Assembly: GCA_023427355.1 (NCBI GenBank)
Contig: JAEZBK010000030.1
Span: 1 to 6,636, forward strand
DNA: 6,636 nucleotides
Direction of reading: 5' to 3'
Origin: Pseudomonadota bacterium
Lineage (GTDB): Bacteria > Pseudomonadota > Alphaproteobacteria > Micropepsales > Micropepsaceae
The position numbers and the translations under genes are program-made. This document shows positions 5,013 through 6,636 of this stretch, piece by piece (the first letter of the stretch is position 1; the number at the start of each line of letters is the position of its first letter). The notes below the pieces were generated by a model. It saw only the letters and a program-made list of their open reading frames with translations, ran no database searches and was not told where the DNA came from.

Positions 5013-6608
5013 ATGTCGGCTTTTGGCCTTGAACGTCACGGCTTTCGCAATCTCAAGGGCGTGCACTTCAACTTTTCCGCGCCCGCCCTCTACGAAGAGT
5101 CGCTGCGCCGGGGCGAAGGCAAGCTGGCCGCCGATGGCCCGCTGGTGGTGCTGACCGGCCAGCACACCGGACGCTCGGCCAATGACAAGTTCACCGTGCG
5201 CGACGCCAATACGGAAAACGCGATCTGGTGGGACAACAACAAGCCCATGACACCGGCCCAGTTCGACGCCCTGCACGAAGACATGCTCCGCCACGCCGAA
5301 GGCAAGGAGCTGTTCGCCAAGGATCTGTTCGGCGGCGCCGACCTCACCCATCGCATCAGCGTGCGCGTGGTCACCGAATTCGCCTGGCATTCGCTCTTCA
5401 TCCATAACCTGCTCATCCGCCCCACGGCGGAAGAGCTGAAGGGCTTCGACCCCGAATTCACCATCATCGACCTGCCCAGCTTCGAGGCCGACCCGGCCCG
5501 TCATGGCTGCGCCTCCAAGACCGTCATCGCCGTGAACTTCACGAAGAAGATCGTGCTGATCGGCGGCACGTCCTATGCGGGCGAAATGAAGAAGTCGGTC
5601 TTCACCATCATGAACTGGCTGCTTCCGGCCAAGGGCGTGATGAGCATGCACTGCTCGGCCAACGTCGGGGCGAACGGCGAAAGCGCCATCTTCTTCGGCC
5701 TTTCGGGCACCGGCAAGACCACCTTGTCGGCCGATGCCAGCCGCGAACTCATCGGCGACGACGAACATGGCTGGAGCGAAAACGGCATCTTCAACATCGA
5801 AGGCGGCTGCTACGCCAAGGTGATCCGCCTGTCCCGCCAGGCCGAGCCGGAAATCTTCTCCACCACCGAACGCTTCGGCACGGTCCTGGAAAATGTGGTG
5901 ATGGACGACGCCACCCGCGCGCTCGACCTGGATGACGCCACCCATGCGGAAAACACCCGCGCGGCCTATCCCATCCATTTCATCCCCAACGCCTCGGCCA
6001 CGGGCCGGGCCGGCCACCCCAGGAACGTCATCATGCTGACGGCCGATGCCATCGGCGTGCTGCCGCCCATCGCGCGGCTCACCCCGTCCCAGGCCATGTA
6101 TCACTTCCTGTCGGGCTTCACCGCCAAGGTGGCCGGCACCGAAAAGGGCCTGGGCAAGGAACCCCAGCCCACCTTCTCGACCTGCTTCGGCGCGCCCTTC
6201 ATGCCCCGCCACCCATCCGAATATGGCAACCTGCTGCGCGACCTGATCGCGACCCATGGGGCCGATTGCTGGCTGGTCAACACCGGCTGGACCGGCGGCG
6301 CCTATGGCACCGGCAGCCGCATGCCGATCAAGGCCACCCGCGCCCTGCTCAATGCGGCGCTGGAAGGTTCGCTTGCCCATGTGGAGATGCGGGTGGACCC
6401 GCACTTCCATTTCCGGGTGCCGGTTTCGGTTCCGGGCGTGGAGGCCGCCATCCTCAACCCGCGCGACACCTGGGCCGACAAGGGCGCCTATGACGCGCAG
6501 GCGCGCAAGCTGGCGGGCATGTTCCGCGAGAATTTCCGCAAGTTCGAAGCCCATGTCGGCCAGGACGTGCTGGCCGCCGCCCCGGCCCTGGCCGAAGCGG
6601 CGGAATAG
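5013..6608 (+). CDS. pckA: Phosphoenolpyruvate carboxykinase (ATP), complete, 531 aa
   Basis: Cytosolic enzyme that converts oxaloacetate plus ATP to phosphoenolpyruvate, ADP and CO2, the first committed step of gluconeogenesis from TCA intermediates. Visible motifs in order: GRSANDKF with the oxaloacetate-binding Arg54; SYAGEMKKS (187-195) with Tyr188 and Lys194; MHCSAN with metal-ligand His213; the P-loop [11 protein letters not shown] (229-239); the metal-binding kinase-2 motif [10 protein letters not shown] (246-255); [10 protein letters not shown] (260-269); ENTRAAYP with Arg316; and the C-terminal [15 protein letters not shown] (423-437). The P-loop form and these motifs mark the ATP-type rather than the GTP-type enzyme. 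Length is normal for the family. The ATG at 5013 has a GGAG ribosome binding site 8 bases upstream and matches the usual N-terminus. Control probably acts at the promoter and on the leader, where a stem overlaps the GGAG. The 28 bases after the stop show no terminator. Confidence 0.97.
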   Translation: MSAFGLERHGFRNLKGVHFNFSAPALYEESLRRGEGKLAADGPLVVLTGQHTGRSANDKFTVRDANTENAIWWDNNKPMTPAQFDALHEDMLRHAEGKELFAKDLFGGADLTHRISVRVVTEFAWHSLFIHNLLIRPTAEELKGFDPEFTIIDLPSFEADPARHGCASKTVIAVNFTKKIVLIGGTSYAGEMKKSVFTIMNWLLPAKGVMSMHCSANVGANGESAIFFGLSGTGKTTLSADASRELIGDDEHGWSENGIFNIEGGCYAKVIRLSRQAEPEIFSTTERFGTVLENVVMDDATRALDLDDATHAENTRAAYPIHFIPNASATGRAGHPRNVIMLTADAIGVLPPIARLTPSQAMYHFLSGFTAKVAGTEKGLGKEPQPTFSTCFGAPFMPRHPSEYGNLLRDLIATHGADCWLVNTGWTGGAYGTGSRMPIKATRALLNAALEGSLAHVEMRVDPHFHFRVPVSVPGVEAAILNPRDTWADKGAYDAQARKLAGMFRENFRKFEAHVGQDVLAAAPALAEAAE

Positions 6609-6636
6609 CCGGGCGTTTCCCCGAAAAGCAGAAAGC

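Noticed and set aside
4977..6554. 525-codon open frame on the minus strand over the whole of pckA
   Set aside because: It is a shadow of pckA in GC-rich DNA. Its translation is low-complexity Gly/Ala/Arg/Val/His-rich with no motif, and the plus strand has a complete, unmistakable pckA.
6609..6636. A terminator after pckA
   Set aside because: Only a 4-bp stem (CGGG/CCCG) and no U-tract appear in the 28 bases available; any terminator would lie beyond the window.

Overview
The window is GC-rich chromosomal DNA that reads like an alphaproteobacterium, family undetermined. The protein sequences (proteobacterial-type DNA polymerase I, ATP-dependent PEP carboxykinase, a MoeB-like adenylyltransferase) and a perfect TTAA-N7-TTAA CtrA-type box support this. 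It looks like ordinary core chromosome: no mobile element, CRISPR array, tRNA or rRNA was seen. I found no clearly new multi-gene system. The best leads are a broken housekeeping gene and several regulatory structures.

Layout. Positions 1-2079 (+) hold polA without its 5' end, interrupted by one in-frame TAA at 1264-1266 where homologues have a conserved Tyr. All proofreading and polymerase residues on either side are intact and the frame does not change. Positions 2080-2241 are a convergent gap packed with inverted repeats, including an intrinsic terminator for the minus-strand gene. Positions 2242-3966 (-) encode a 574-residue soluble protein of unknown function. The 108-bp gap 3967-4074 carries the CtrA-like box. 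Positions 4075-4827 (-) encode a MoeB/ThiF/HesA-type E1-like enzyme. Positions 4828-5012 are a divergent regulatory region with a candidate pckA promoter, three TTTGCA half-sites and an 8-bp stem that covers part of the pckA ribosome binding site. Positions 5013-6608 (+) are a complete pckA. The last 28 bases show nothing.

How the genes relate. This is not one pathway. polA serves DNA repair and replication, pckA is the entry step of gluconeogenesis, and the MoeB-like enzyme activates a sulfur-carrier protein for molybdopterin or a related cofactor. The two minus-strand genes may be co-transcribed, but the CtrA-like box suggests the 574-residue gene has its own cell-cycle or motility-linked control. 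pckA appears to be controlled at both promoter and leader level.
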